Part shown: positions 1-8,441 of the stretch, piece after piece
Position numbering within the stretch: position 1 is the stretch's first letter
Layout: every line of letters begins with the position of its first letter
Translations under genes and position numbers: made by a program
The notes under the pieces: generated by a model
Told to the model about the DNA's origin: nothing
What the model saw: the letters and a program-made list of their open reading frames with translations, nothing else
Databases searched by the model: none
Source of the DNA: Mycobacterium sp. IS-1742
GTDB lineage: Bacteria; Actinomycetota; Actinomycetes; Mycobacteriales; Mycobacteriaceae
DNA length: 64,000 nucleotides
NCBI RefSeq assembly: GCF_001500125.1
Contig: NZ_LQIV01000041.1
Coordinates: 1 to 64,000 of the forward strand
Direction: 5' to 3'

Positions 1-665
1 ATGACATCCCACAGGGCGCGGGCTTCGGGGGTGAGCCAGCCTTCGATGCGGCTCATCCCGTCGGCCTGCTGGCGGCCGACCCGGAGCTCGCGGCGGCGTC
101 GCAGGGTCTGGTGGTTGGGTTCGGTGCCGTCCTGGTCGATGAACCCCAGCAGGGTCTCGGCGACCTGCTTGAACTGATCCGGACGCAACTCGATCGCGTG
201 GCCGACCAGATCGCGTTCGTAGTCGTCACGGCGCGCGGCCGACACCCAGACCGGCAGCTTCCGGATGAAGTCCTGGATGACCCGCACATGCGCAACCCCG
301 ATCTCGCCACGCGTCACCGCTTCCGCGGTATGCGCCAACTCGGTCTGCACGCGTTCCCCGTGAATCGTGTAGCGGGGACCCAACTGGGCGGCGTCGGTGA
401 TCCGGTTGCGGGCGTCGGTGGGGGTGATGCGCAGGTGGTTGGCCAACACCTCCCGGATCGAGGTGGCGCCCAAAGCGTGGGGGTCGGCGCCGATCAGGCG
501 TGCGGTCAGCCGGTGCTCCACGGCCGGCACCGCCCAGACGGCTTGTTTGATGCGGTCGAGTTCGGCCACCACCTGCGGATCGGTCAGGTCGTCAAGCGAG
601 GCGGTGTGCAGGTCGGCGACCGCCGCCCGCAGACGGTCGACCGCTGCGCTGAAGCCCCCATCCAT
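1..665 (-). CDS. 13E12/DUF222 HNH endonuclease-family protein, C-terminus cut by window edge
   Basis: Reading leftward from ATG at 665, the frame stays open for 221 codons to base 1, so the stop lies outside the window. The protein begins MDGGFSAAVDRLRAAV and contains stretches such as EVLANHLRITPTDARNRI and RRRRELRVGRQQADGMSRIEG that are typical of the N-terminal DUF222 part of mycobacterial REP13E12 proteins. The C-terminal HNH nuclease motif would be beyond the edge and is not seen. A perfect LexA-type box sits 4 bp upstream of the ATG, which fits the known DNA-damage induction of this family in M. tuberculosis. Its role is unclear: these repetitive genes are often linked to mobile or phage-like insertions. 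The family call is fairly secure; the exact start is less so. Confidence 0.75.
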   Translation of the reverse strand, partial: MDGGFSAAVDRLRAAVADLHTASLDDLTDPQVVAELDRIKQAVWAVPAVEHRLTARLIGADPHALGATSIREVLANHLRITPTDARNRITDAAQLGPRYTIHGERVQTELAHTAEAVTRGEIGVAHVRVIQDFIRKLPVWVSAARRDDYERDLVGHAIELRPDQFKQVAETLLGFIDQDGTEPNHQTLRRRRELRVGRQQADGMSRIEGWLTPEARALWDV

Positions 666-668
666 GTC

Positions 669-684
669 TCGAACATTAGTTCGA
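669..684 (-). promoter_or_regulatory. SOS box (LexA operator)
   Basis: TCGAACATTAGTTCGA is a perfect inverted repeat and matches the mycobacterial and Gram-positive LexA consensus TCGAAC-N4-GTTCGA exactly. It lies immediately upstream of the 13E12 start at 665. On the minus strand the box contains TAATGT, which could be the -10 element, so LexA binding would block a nearly leaderless transcript. Confidence 0.8.
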
Positions 685-785
685 GGGTCCGACAAAGCCT
701 GCCGCTGCGTGACGGCTGAACCAGTGTGGTGCAGGAGGTTTGCCCACCCGGCGCGACGACTTCCGCGCCGGGGTCGAGTGAGCAG

Positions 786-3700
786 CTACATCCGGCCCTC
801 GCGGCGCAACAGGTCCGCCGCGCTCATGCCGCCGCCACGGCGCTTCTGCTCCTCCGGAGCGTTGAGCTTCTCCGTCGACTCGGGATCCTGCTGTGCCGGG
901 ATCTTCGTCGTCGCGTCACTGTCCTCCGGCTGGGCCGGCCGCTGCACCGGGATCGCCGTCGTGGGCTCGTTGCCCTCGGGTTCGGGCTTCGGTCCACCGG
1001 CCCGCATGGCCGTCGTCGACTCGGCCGACGGCTGCGGGGGCCGGGGCGGCCGGGGCGGCTGGCCGCCACCGGGACCCGACGGGCCGCCCGGACCCGCGGG
1101 GCCGCCGCGCAGCTCACCGAGCCAGGACTCGATCTCGCGTTCCTCGCGCTTCGGCGCCGGACCGGTCGGCCGCGGAGCCCGCTGCGTGGTCGCGGTGTTG
1201 ACCGCACCGCGCACCGCGTTCTTCGCCATCGAGAACCGCGTGGTCGGCGGCTCCTGCCCGGACGCGGGCCGGTTGGTCGGGATCCGGCTCGTGCCGGCGA
1301 CCGAGGGACCGTTCAGGCGCGGCGGACCCGGGGGGATGCGGGTCGGTCCGACCCGGCCCTCGATACCGGGATGCGTCGGATCGTGCGGGGGACGCGGCCG
1401 CGGCGGTACCGGAGCGCCGGCGCCGACGAGGGCCTGATCGTCCGCGGGGTCGCGGACGGCGGGCCGTTTGCGCTCGTCCGGCAGTTCGGTCTCGCCGAGA
1501 CCGAGCCGCTCCTGCAGTCGCTTCATCCAGCGCGGCGCCCACCAGCAGTCGTCACCGAGCATCTTCATGATGGCTGGCACCAGGAACATCCGGATGATCG
1601 TCGCGTCCAGCAGCAAGGCCAACAGCAGGCCGAACGCGAGGTACTTCATCATCACCAGATCGGAGAACACGAACGCGCCGGCGACCACGGCCAGCACCAG
1701 CGCGGCGCCGGTGATCAAGCGGCCCGTGGTGGCCGTGCCGACCCGGATGGCCTCCGCCGTGGACAGCCCGCGTTCACGGGCCTCCACCATGCGGGACACC
1801 AGGAACACCTCGTAGTCGGTGGACAGACCCCAGATGACCGCGATGATCAGGCCGATCATCGGCGCCATCAGCGGCTGCGGCGTGTAGTTCATCAGCCCGG
1901 ATCCGTGCCCGTCGACGAACATCCACGTCAGGATGCCCATCGTCGAGCCCAGGGTCAGCGCGCTCATCAACGCGGCCTTGATCGGCAGCACCAGCGAGCC
2001 GAACGCCAGGAACATCAGGATCGTGGTCGTGACGATCAGGATCGTGACCATCAACGGCAACCGGTCGAACAGGCTGTGGATGCTGTCCTGTTCGAGCGCC
2101 GGGGTGCCGCCGACCCACACGGAGACCCCGCGCGGTGGGGACAGGGCCCGCAACTCGTCGATCTTCTGGGCGGCGTCGTTGCGGTTCTCCAGACCGTTCT
2201 GGATCACCCGGACCGACGGGTCCTTGGAGCCGCCCTCCTGGACCGACCGCTCCTGCCACATCTTCGACGGATCGTTCTCCGGATCGATGAAGCCGTTGAT
2301 CGACATGGCCTTGGCGCGCATGTCGGCCACCTGCTGGTCGGTGACCGGCTCACCGTTGTCGTTCTTGAGCACGATCGTCAGCGGCTCGGTGCGGAAGCCG
2401 GGGAAGCTGCGGTCGAAGTCCTCCTGCGCCTGCCGGACCGAGTTGTCCGGGGGCAGGTACTTCTCGCTGATGCCGCCCAGGGACAGCTGTCCCAGCGGGA
2501 TGACCAGCAGGATCATCACGATGATGATCGGGAAGGCGAAGGCGCCGGGGCGCTTCATTACGCGGGTGACGAGCTTGCCCCAGAATCCGCGCTCCACCTC
2601 GGCGCGGGTCTTGGTCTTCTGGGTCTTGTCCGACAGCCAGTTCAGCCACCACACGATGGGGCGACGAGCCAGTGGCACGTACCGCGCGAGGGCGAGGCCG
2701 AAGGTGACGATGACGAGGAACAGCACGATGCCGAGCAACATGCCGTAGACGCCGCTGCCGATGACGTCGTCGTTCCGCAACGCGGTGATGCCGTAGGCCA
2801 TGGCGCCGTAGAGCGCCGTGTAGCCGAGGACCAGGCCGATCAGGGCCAAGTGGGCGCCCTGCTCACCCGTCTGCTTGATGCGTCTGCGGGCGATGTGGCC
2901 GAGCGCGATGCCCACGGGCGGCACCAGCAGCCCCAGCGGAATCGACGCGATGGCGAAGGTGTTGGTCTTCTGCACCGCCGGGTCCGACGCGATCGGGTCC
3001 GGTTGGGCGAACTTGATCAGCGTCCGGACGCCCAGCGCGTCGACCCTCGGCCCGAGGATGGCCAGGGCGGCGGCCAGCACCGTGATCGACAGGATCGCCG
3101 CCAGCATGACCGAGGCGATGATCGCGTAGGTGATCGACTTGAGGAAGCCCTGCGGGAACAGCAGCAGCGGGACCGACGAGGCGACCAGGATCACCGCGGA
3201 GAACATCACCGTGCGGCCGGAGGTCATCACCGTGCGGCGTATCGCCGCCTCGGTGTCGTACCCCTCGGCGAGCTCCTCGCGGAACCGGCTCACCATGAAC
3301 AAGCCGTAGTCGACGGCGATGCCGAGGCCCATGAGCGTCACCACCGGCTGGGCGAAGAAGTGCACCGGGATGAACTCGGCGGCCAGGCGCATGATGCCCA
3401 GCGCGCCTGCGATGGTGAGGCCGCCGATCAGGCCCGGCAGCGCGGCGGCGATGACGCCACCGAAGACGAAGAACAGAACCACGCAGACCAGCGGGATGGC
3501 GGCGACCTCGGCGCGCTTCTGGTCCTCGCCGATGCTGCCGGTGAGCTCGCTGGCCAGCGGGTTGAGGCCGGCCAGCTGGATGTCGCCGTCGTTGATCTCC
3601 TGCAGGGCGGGTTCGACGACCTGGTAGTTCTTCAGGATCTCGTCGTCGGTCTCGCCCTTGAGCGGGATGCTGACGAAGGTCTTCGACAGATCCTCGGTCT

Positions 3701-4076
3701 TCATCTGCTGCACGGTCTCGCTGGCGGCGTCGGGTGCGCGCAGCCAGCCGACCCAGCTGACCACCTGGTCCGGATGGTCGGAGACGAAGCTGTCGAGCTG
3801 GCCCACGACTTCGCGCTGCCACTCCGGGTTGTCGACCTTCTCGCCGTCCGGCGGGGTCAGGATCGCCACGACGTGGCTCGTGCGGTCGCGGCCGTACACC
3901 TCGTCGCCGGCGACGGAGGCCTGCACCGACTGGCTGCCCTCGTCGTAGAACCCGCTCTGCGTGACGTGGTTACCGAGACTGATCCCGTAGATGCCGCCGC
4001 CGAGGCACAGCGCCACCATGACACCGATCACTATGTACCGATATCGGTATACGTTTCGACCCCACCAGGCGAACAC
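786..4076 (-). CDS. mmpL3: MmpL3, trehalose monomycolate flippase/exporter, with an inserted DUF4190-like domain
   Basis: RND-family inner-membrane transporter that moves trehalose monomycolate to the periplasm. GTG at 4076 has an AAGGAG ribosome site 5-6 bases upstream. The 1096-residue protein has both proton-relay pairs: D256-Y257 (GIAVDYGLFMVSR) and D754-Y755 (LSTDYEVFLVSR). The first pair has the M. tuberculosis number. The second is shifted by 109 residues (D645-Y646 in M. tuberculosis) because of extra sequence at about residues 356-470, between TM6 and TM7. That insert reads like DUF4190 (FAIASIPLGLLVPP, GHIARRRIKQTGEQG, LALIGLVLGY) and adds about two to three membrane helices. After about residue 860 comes a long Pro/Gly/Thr-rich cytoplasmic tail ending MSAADLLRREGR. 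Family identity is certain. Confidence 0.98.
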   Translation of the reverse strand: MFAWWGRNVYRYRYIVIGVMVALCLGGGIYGISLGNHVTQSGFYDEGSQSVQASVAGDEVYGRDRTSHVVAILTPPDGEKVDNPEWQREVVGQLDSFVSDHPDQVVSWVGWLRAPDAASETVQQMKTEDLSKTFVSIPLKGETDDEILKNYQVVEPALQEINDGDIQLAGLNPLASELTGSIGEDQKRAEVAAIPLVCVVLFFVFGGVIAAALPGLIGGLTIAGALGIMRLAAEFIPVHFFAQPVVTLMGLGIAVDYGLFMVSRFREELAEGYDTEAAIRRTVMTSGRTVMFSAVILVASSVPLLLFPQGFLKSITYAIIASVMLAAILSITVLAAALAILGPRVDALGVRTLIKFAQPDPIASDPAVQKTNTFAIASIPLGLLVPPVGIALGHIARRRIKQTGEQGAHLALIGLVLGYTALYGAMAYGITALRNDDVIGSGVYGMLLGIVLFLVIVTFGLALARYVPLARRPIVWWLNWLSDKTQKTKTRAEVERGFWGKLVTRVMKRPGAFAFPIIIVMILLVIPLGQLSLGGISEKYLPPDNSVRQAQEDFDRSFPGFRTEPLTIVLKNDNGEPVTDQQVADMRAKAMSINGFIDPENDPSKMWQERSVQEGGSKDPSVRVIQNGLENRNDAAQKIDELRALSPPRGVSVWVGGTPALEQDSIHSLFDRLPLMVTILIVTTTILMFLAFGSLVLPIKAALMSALTLGSTMGILTWMFVDGHGSGLMNYTPQPLMAPMIGLIIAVIWGLSTDYEVFLVSRMVEARERGLSTAEAIRVGTATTGRLITGAALVLAVVAGAFVFSDLVMMKYLAFGLLLALLLDATIIRMFLVPAIMKMLGDDCWWAPRWMKRLQERLGLGETELPDERKRPAVRDPADDQALVGAGAPVPPRPRPPHDPTHPGIEGRVGPTRIPPGPPRLNGPSVAGTSRIPTNRPASGQEPPTTRFSMAKNAVRGAVNTATTQRAPRPTGPAPKREEREIESWLGELRGGPAGPGGPSGPGGGQPPRPPRPPQPSAESTTAMRAGGPKPEPEGNEPTTAIPVQRPAQPEDSDATTKIPAQQDPESTEKLNAPEEQKRRGGGMSAADLLRREGRM

Positions 4077-4122
4077 GTAAGCTCCTTACCAATTCATGTC
4101 GACCGCGCTGTGGCCACAGTTG

Positions 4123-4809
4123 TCACACACGCGAGGTCAGCAGCGCGGACAGCGGCCGGAACGGCTGCAGCCATGCTCCCTGCTCAGGCAGCGAATCGAG
4201 TCCGATCCGCGGCAACGGCTCCCGGAAAACACCAGGAATGTCTTCCAGATCGACGAACTCCAAGGTATCCGACGCTAGCGCCCAGCTCGCATGTTCGCGA
4301 AATCCGAGCACCTGCACGGGGATCCCCTCGCGGGCGATCTCTTCCAGCGGCAACCGGAACGCCTGACCGTCAGCCGAGGCGACCAGCACGGCGGCCAGCC
4401 CCTCGCGGCGGCGCAGCGCGATGTGGTCCAGCATGTCGCTGTCCACGTCGCTGTCCTCGTCGATCTTGGGTTTGGCGAAGACCGCGAAACCCACGTTGCG
4501 CAGCGCCTCCACCCAGGGCCGGACGACGTCGGCGCTGCCGGGGGCGATGTTGGTGAACACCGTCGCCTCGGGTTCGAGGGTGACGTCCTCGCGGCCGGCG
4601 GACAGGTCCGCCGTGCGGGCGAGCAGCCAGCGACCCAGCGCGTCGAACCGCGGCCGGTGCGCCGCGGTCGGCCTGCCTCCGATGATCGAGCCGAGACCCA
4701 TGTCGAGGTTCGGCGCGTCCCACACGAGCAGGACGCGCTGCGTGCCGGCGGGCGGACCTGCGGGCGGCGGTGGCGGTGCGACCTGCGGGATGTCCTCGGT
4801 GACGCTCAC
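4123..4809 (-). CDS. NYN/PIN-like domain protein (Rv0207c type)
   Basis: A 228-residue protein starting at GTG 4809, with a short Pro-rich N-terminus and then a NYN-type RNase-like core. The acidic residues expected in such nuclease folds are visible in VWDAPNLDMGLG (about residue 30) and in DEDSDVDSDMLDHIAL (about residue 120), followed by VLVASADGQAF. It overlaps the trmB stop by 4 bp (GTGA), so it is translationally coupled to trmB and lies directly upstream of mmpL3 on the same strand, as in other mycobacteria. An RNA-processing role is an inference from the fold; no substrate can be read from the sequence. Confidence 0.8.
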   Translation of the reverse strand: MSVTEDIPQVAPPPPPAGPPAGTQRVLLVWDAPNLDMGLGSIIGGRPTAAHRPRFDALGRWLLARTADLSAGREDVTLEPEATVFTNIAPGSADVVRPWVEALRNVGFAVFAKPKIDEDSDVDSDMLDHIALRRREGLAAVLVASADGQAFRLPLEEIAREGIPVQVLGFREHASWALASDTLEFVDLEDIPGVFREPLPRIGLDSLPEQGAWLQPFRPLSALLTSRV

Positions 4810-5615
4810 GGCGCCTTCTCCCAGAGAAGTTCGGTGACGTCGGGACCTGCCAGGGCCTTGCGCTCGTACTTGGTGACCGGCCGCTGTGTGGAGATCGGCA
4901 GGTCGGCGCCGGCGCTGACCCTGCGCAGGAGCGGTTCGGCGTCACCCACCTCGGCGATCTGCTCGGCGTAGCCGGAGTGGTCGGTGGCCGCGTGCAGGAT
5001 GCCGCCGGGCCGCAACCGGTCGGCGATCAGCGCCACGGTCGACGGCTGCAGCAGCCGGCGTTTGTGGTGGCGGGCCTTCGGCCAGGGATCGGGGAAGAAC
5101 ACCCGGACGCCGGTCAGCGAGCCGCTCGCGAGCATGTGCTCGAGCACGTCGACGCCGTCACCGCGGATCATCCTGATGTTGCGGACCCCGGCCCGGTCGA
5201 TGCCGGTGAGCAGCTGGGCGAGGCCGCGCCGGTACACCTCCACCGCGATGACGTCGATGTCCGGCTCGTCCTGCGCCATCGCCAGCGTCGAGGTGCCAGT
5301 GCCCGAACCGATCTCCAGCACCAGCGGGGCGGTCCGGCCGAACCACGCCGTGGTGTCGAGCAGCGCCGCGGGCCGGCCGTCGTCGTCGCGGGCCTCGGTG
5401 CCCAGCTCGGGCCACCGCCGCTCCCAGGTCTCCTGCTGCCCACCGGACAGCGCCGAACGCCGCGACCGGAAGCTGGTCACCCGGCGGTGGCGGTGCGGTG
5501 AGGGAGAGTCGTCCCCGGCCGGGTCATGGGCCGGTTCACCGGCGGTGTGAAGCGCCGGCCCGCCGGCGGTGTCGAGCGGCGGCCCACCGGAGCTGTCCGA
5601 CTCGCGCGCGTGCAT
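4806..5615 (-). CDS. trmB: tRNA (guanine-N7-)-methyltransferase
   Basis: SAM-dependent enzyme that makes m7G46 in tRNA. The SAM-binding motif LEIGSGTGTSTLAMA lies at about residues 99-113 and the family signature FFPDPWPKARHHKRR at about 170-185, both intact. ATG at 5615 (269 aa, preceded by GGACGG) is chosen; an in-frame ATG at 5633 is an alternative. The first 50 residues are low-complexity, with repeated TAGGPA/TAGEPA units, and are not part of the fold. The gene is first in a trmB-NYN-mmpL3 minus-strand run and is divergent from the GTPase-like gene at 5788. Confidence 0.95.
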   Translation of the reverse strand: MHARESDSSGGPPLDTAGGPALHTAGEPAHDPAGDDSPSPHRHRRVTSFRSRRSALSGGQQETWERRWPELGTEARDDDGRPAALLDTTAWFGRTAPLVLEIGSGTGTSTLAMAQDEPDIDVIAVEVYRRGLAQLLTGIDRAGVRNIRMIRGDGVDVLEHMLASGSLTGVRVFFPDPWPKARHHKRRLLQPSTVALIADRLRPGGILHAATDHSGYAEQIAEVGDAEPLLRRVSAGADLPISTQRPVTKYERKALAGPDVTELLWEKAP

Positions 5616-5787
5616 CCGTCCATGGTGTCTCATCGGTGATGGACCACCCCCATCGTGGTACAGATTGATACCCAACAGTTGCCTTCGGCTGGTATGCCAA
5701 ACATCCGCAAGTGAGGCGCCCCGACGGATGCCACGATTTCCCCGGGACCCGAAAGCCGTGACGGGTCGACAGAGGGAGGGTGCGGCC

Positions 5788-6753
5788 ATGTTCGCTTTCG
5801 TCGACGTGCTGACACGCTTCGCGCAGGAGTACGGGGACACCGCGGTGTCGGCGCTGGCCGCCAGGGCGGGGGCGCCGCTGCGGATCGCGGTCAGCGGCCG
5901 CGCCGGGGTGGGTCGCACCACGCTGACCCGCGCGCTGACCGGTGCGGGGCGTCGCGCCTCTCTCGCCGGTGACGGTCGCGTCGGTCACCCGGACGTCGTG
6001 GTGGTGGTCGTCGCGGAAGCGGTCAAACCGGAGGACGTGTCGTCGGTCGCGGCGTGGCGCGGCGCGGCCGTGCCCGTGCTGGTGGTGCGCAACAAGGCCG
6101 ACCTCGCGGGGCCGATCCCGCCCGGTCCACTGCGGCGCCTGCTCGCCGGGACGCCGGTGGAGCCCGCGGTCGCGCTGCTGGCCGACGTCCGCCTCGACAC
6201 CGGCGACCTGAGTGCGCTGCGGACGCTGATCGAGCACCCGGCCGATCTGCGCTCGCCGGACGCCTTCCTCGACGGCGCCCACCCACTGCCTCGCGAGGCG
6301 CGCCTGCGTCTGCTGCGCACCCTCGACCGGCGCGGCATCGCGTACGCGGTGCGCGCGCTCCGGGACGGCGCCGACCCGCGGGACCTGCCCGCGCTGCTGC
6401 GCGAACTGAGCGGGATCGACCGGGTGCTCGGCCGCGTCGACGCCCTCACCGCACCGGTGCGGTACCGCCGGGTGCGCTCCGCGGTCACGGAACTGCAGGG
6501 CCGCGCCGCCGGCGACGAGCGGGTGGCGGAGTTCCTGGCCGGCAACGACGTGGTCCTCGCGGTGATGACCGCGGCGGTCGACGTCGTGCAGGCGGCGGGA
6601 CTGGAGGTCGACCGCGGCGACGATGCCGCCGCGCACCTGCGCCGGGCGGTGCGGTGGCGCGGCTACAGCCGCGGCCCGGTCGGCCCGCTGCACCGCGCGT
6701 GCGGCGCCGACATCTGTCGTGGCTCGCTCCGACTGTTCGAGCGTCGCCGGTGA
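5788..6753 (+). CDS. GTPase-like protein with degenerate P-loop (Rv0209 type)
   Basis: A 321-residue protein starting at ATG 5788 behind AGGGAGGG. The P-loop SGRAGVGRTTL (residues 36-46) has Arg43 where the Walker lysine belongs. A G4-type NKAD motif follows at about residue 100 (VVRNKADLAG). The C-terminal half is Arg/Leu/Ala-rich and helical. Its stop overlaps the start of the next gene by 4 bp, so the two are co-translated. From position it corresponds to the uncharacterised Rv0209. The pair may form a dynamin-like or regulatory GTPase couple, but with the P-loop lysine missing, hydrolysis is doubtful. Function unknown. Confidence 0.7.
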   Translation: MFAFVDVLTRFAQEYGDTAVSALAARAGAPLRIAVSGRAGVGRTTLTRALTGAGRRASLAGDGRVGHPDVVVVVVAEAVKPEDVSSVAAWRGAAVPVLVVRNKADLAGPIPPGPLRRLLAGTPVEPAVALLADVRLDTGDLSALRTLIEHPADLRSPDAFLDGAHPLPREARLRLLRTLDRRGIAYAVRALRDGADPRDLPALLRELSGIDRVLGRVDALTAPVRYRRVRSAVTELQGRAAGDERVAEFLAGNDVVLAVMTAAVDVVQAAGLEVDRGDDAAAHLRRAVRWRGYSRGPVGPLHRACGADICRGSLRLFERRR

Positions 6754-8243
6754 CCGCTGCCCCCGACCCGGTCGCGGCCGCGGACGCCGTGGTCACCGCC
6801 GTGGACCCCGCCCTGAGTTCGCCGGGGGTGCGCCGCAGCGACGCCGTCCTGGTCACCGGTCCATGGCTGGCCGGGGTCAGCAGCCTGATCGCGGTTCTGC
6901 GCGCCCGCCTGCCGGAGGTGTCGTTCGTCGAGGCCGACGAACTGCCCCCAGGCGCCGCACCGCTGGCCGTGGTGTTCGCCGTCTCGGCGGTGTCCGCGCT
7001 GGCCGACTCCGACTGCGAACTGCTCGACCTGGCGGCCGAGCACACCGACTGCGTGATCGGCGTGGTCACCAAGATCGACGTCCACCTCGACTGGCGTGAG
7101 GTGCTGGCCGCCGACCGCGACCGGCTCGCCGCGCACCGCCCGCGCTACGCCGGACTGCCGTGGGTCGGGGTGGCGGCCGCCCCCGAAGACGGCGACCCTG
7201 CGGTCGACGATCTGGTCGTGCTGCTGCGCGGGATCCTCGGCAACACCGAGGTGGTGCGTCGAAATCGCTTGCGAGCGTGGGAGAGTCAACTCGAGAAGGT
7301 GATCGCGCGCCATCGTGCCGACGGTGACGGCGCCGACCGTCAGGCGCGGGTGTCGGCGTTGCGGTCCCAGCGCGACGAGATCCGCCGCGAACGACGGCTG
7401 GAGAAGTCGCAGCGCACGATCGCGCTGCGAAGTCAGATCCAGCAGGCCCGCGTGCAGTTGGCGTACTTCGCGCGCAACCGCTGCGCGTCGGTGCGCGGCG
7501 AACTGCAGGAGGACATCGCCGAACTCGGCCGACGGCGGCTCACGGGCTTCGAGGACGTCGTGCGCGGGCGCGCCGCCGAGGTGATGGCCGAGGTCGACGA
7601 CGGCATCACCACCCACCTCGCCGCCGTCTCCGCCGACCTGCACCTGGACCCGGCGCCGCCGCCCACCGAGCCGGTCGCCGCACCCGACTTCGCCGGGCCG
7701 CCGCTGCGGGGCCGTCGCCTGGAGACACGGCTGATGATGCTGTTGGGGACCGGCTTCGGGCTCGGGGTCGCCCTCGCGGTGAGCCGCCTGTTCACCGGGG
7801 TGGCCCCGGGCCTGGCGGTCGCCGGCGTGCTCGCCGGTGCGGCGGCCGGTCTGGCGGTCGCGTTGTGGGTGGTCGGCATCCGCGGCCTGCTGCACGACCG
7901 CGGTGTCCTGGACCGCTGGGTCGCCGACGTCACCGCGACGCTGCTGTCGGCGGCCGAGGAGGCGGTCGCCACCCGGGTGCTGGCCGCCGAGGCGGCGCTG
8001 ACCGCCGAGCTGGCCGCCGTGGAAGAGGCCGACGCCGATTCCGCCGCCGTACGGATCGCCGACATCGACGCCGAGCTGCGGGAGCACGCGGCCGCCACGG
8101 CCCGCGCCGCGGCCGTGCGAGACCGTCGGCTGCCGGGCTTGCTGCGCGTCCTGGAGGCCGTCCGCGCCGAGTTGTACGACAAATCACCCGACGAATTCAC
8201 CGATGCGAGCGAACGAAATTCCGGAAAATCCGTCGGTTACTGA
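6750..8243 (+). CDS. GTPase-like protein with membrane hairpin (Rv0210 type)
   Basis: A 497-residue protein starting at GTG 6750 inside the stop of the preceding gene. The N-terminal domain has a very degenerate P-loop (VTGPWLAGVSSL) but a clear TKID base-recognition motif at about residue 110. A charged, probably coiled-coil region follows (RRERRLEKSQ), then two adjacent membrane segments at about residues 330-375 rich in Gly/Ala/Val, then an Ala/Glu-rich helical end. This layout (G domain, helical bundle, membrane hairpin) recalls bacterial dynamin-like proteins such as IniA, but that is inference. It corresponds by position to Rv0210. No promoter of its own is evident. Confidence 0.7.
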   Translation: MTAAPDPVAAADAVVTAVDPALSSPGVRRSDAVLVTGPWLAGVSSLIAVLRARLPEVSFVEADELPPGAAPLAVVFAVSAVSALADSDCELLDLAAEHTDCVIGVVTKIDVHLDWREVLAADRDRLAAHRPRYAGLPWVGVAAAPEDGDPAVDDLVVLLRGILGNTEVVRRNRLRAWESQLEKVIARHRADGDGADRQARVSALRSQRDEIRRERRLEKSQRTIALRSQIQQARVQLAYFARNRCASVRGELQEDIAELGRRRLTGFEDVVRGRAAEVMAEVDDGITTHLAAVSADLHLDPAPPPTEPVAAPDFAGPPLRGRRLETRLMMLLGTGFGLGVALAVSRLFTGVAPGLAVAGVLAGAAAGLAVALWVVGIRGLLHDRGVLDRWVADVTATLLSAAEEAVATRVLAAEAALTAELAAVEEADADSAAVRIADIDAELREHAAATARAAAVRDRRLPGLLRVLEAVRAELYDKSPDEFTDASERNSGKSVGY

Positions 8244-8441
8244 TCGGTACGTGCGTTATTTGCTTTTCTGAATCGTTCCTGTGAGTCATCGGACATAGAT
8301 CCGAATTCCTTCGGGTATGTCACCCACGTTAACCTCGGGAACAAGGGACGACCGTGATCGCCGTTGATCTCGTTCTTCGGCGTCATCGTGGGCCTGCGTC
8401 CTGGCGGAACCTAGTGCAGGAAGATGCAGGAGAATCACAGT

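Noticed and set aside
111..719. 202-codon plus-strand frame at the left end
   Set aside because: The minus strand encodes a continuous DUF222 protein with a matching LexA box; the plus frame is its shadow.
726..4556. 1276-codon plus-strand open frame across mmpL3 and the NYN gene
   Set aside because: Arg/His/Gln-rich composition and exact antisense overlap with mmpL3; it is a high-GC shadow frame.
5520..5620. GC-rich near-repeats at the trmB N-terminus as a repeat element
   Set aside because: Short degenerate in-frame repeats (TAGGPA/TAGEPA) that look like low-complexity coding sequence.
6663..8087. 474-codon minus-strand frame opposite the GTPase-like gene
   Set aside because: His/Gly/Gln/Arg-rich shadow of the Rv0210-type gene, which has clear domains and membrane helices.
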